64,000 nucleotides of DNA from Phallusia mammillata. Lineage: Eukaryota > Chordata > Ascidiacea > Phlebobranchia > Ascidiidae. The stretch is from NCBI GenBank assembly GCA_003260075.1, contig QLIY01000357.1, forward strand, positions 1-64,000, given 5' to 3'. Shown here piece by piece: positions 63,868-64,000 of the stretch. The translations under genes and the position numbers were made by a program. The notes beneath the pieces are model-generated. The model worked only from the letters and a program-made list of their open reading frames with translations. It was not told the DNA's origin and made no database searches. Numbering within the stretch: the first letter of the stretch is position 1; each line of letters opens with the position of its first letter.

Positions 63868-64000
63868 CTGCAGAAAATTGCTTGTATTATGTCATTGTCA
63901 CAAAACCATTTTACTGCTTAAACACTTGCTGACAGTTTATTTTCAGGATAAACCATACAGATTTAAGCTTTTTTAAACTAAACAAGTTCAGAAATGCTAT
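63868..64000. other. Dynein intron (start)
   Basis: This is the sequence upstream of the CTGCAG acceptor. No exon is seen. Confidence 0.6.

Overview
This window is animal nuclear DNA, AT-rich and intron-rich, with many small non-autonomous transposons. The gene set (PDE1, spartin, an axonemal dynein, a poly-C2H2 zinc-finger protein) and paired near-identical haplotype copies differing by about 2-3% suggest a highly heterozygous marine invertebrate chordate. An ascidian of the Ciona type is my best guess, but this is inference.

Layout. (1) About 1-39.2 kb, minus strand: the 5' half of a Ca2+/calmodulin-type cyclic nucleotide phosphodiesterase (PDE1). Five shared exons lie at 882-5567. Four different first-exon sets (10.2, 22.1-23.1, 34.5 and 37.7/39.2 kb) all end in the same splice phase and join the same acceptor at 5567. 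The rest of the catalytic domain lies left of base 1. (2) 40.3-48.4 kb, minus strand: a 14-exon gene for a 605-residue protein with about 16 C2H2 zinc fingers. (3) 49.1-56.4 kb, plus strand: spartin (SPART/SPG20), 11 exons, with an MIT domain at the N terminus and a senescence domain at the C terminus. It is divergent from the zinc-finger gene across a roughly 0.7-kb shared promoter region. (4) 57.5-63.9 kb, minus strand: the last nine exons of an inner-arm axonemal dynein heavy chain of the DNAH7/12/3 group, tail-to-tail with spartin. Every exon junction listed for these genes keeps the reading phase.

Between and inside the genes are hAT-type MITEs with 8-bp target-site duplications, tRNA-derived SINEs, palindromic MITEs, and an inverted-repeat family whose arms fold as type I hammerhead ribozymes. 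The last is the most interesting biological signal here.

The dominant oddity is technical. There are 26 pure G runs of at least 9, 21 short (9-13) and 5 long (67-99), and no C run of similar length on the same strand. Nineteen of the 21 short runs, plus all three single N positions, sit exactly between two near-identical copies of the same sequence. I read these as contig-end overlaps (two alleles, or the same end twice) joined by a false poly-G gap fill. They create a false tandem spartin exon, a frame break in a PDE1 first exon and a false polyproline tract in the dynein.
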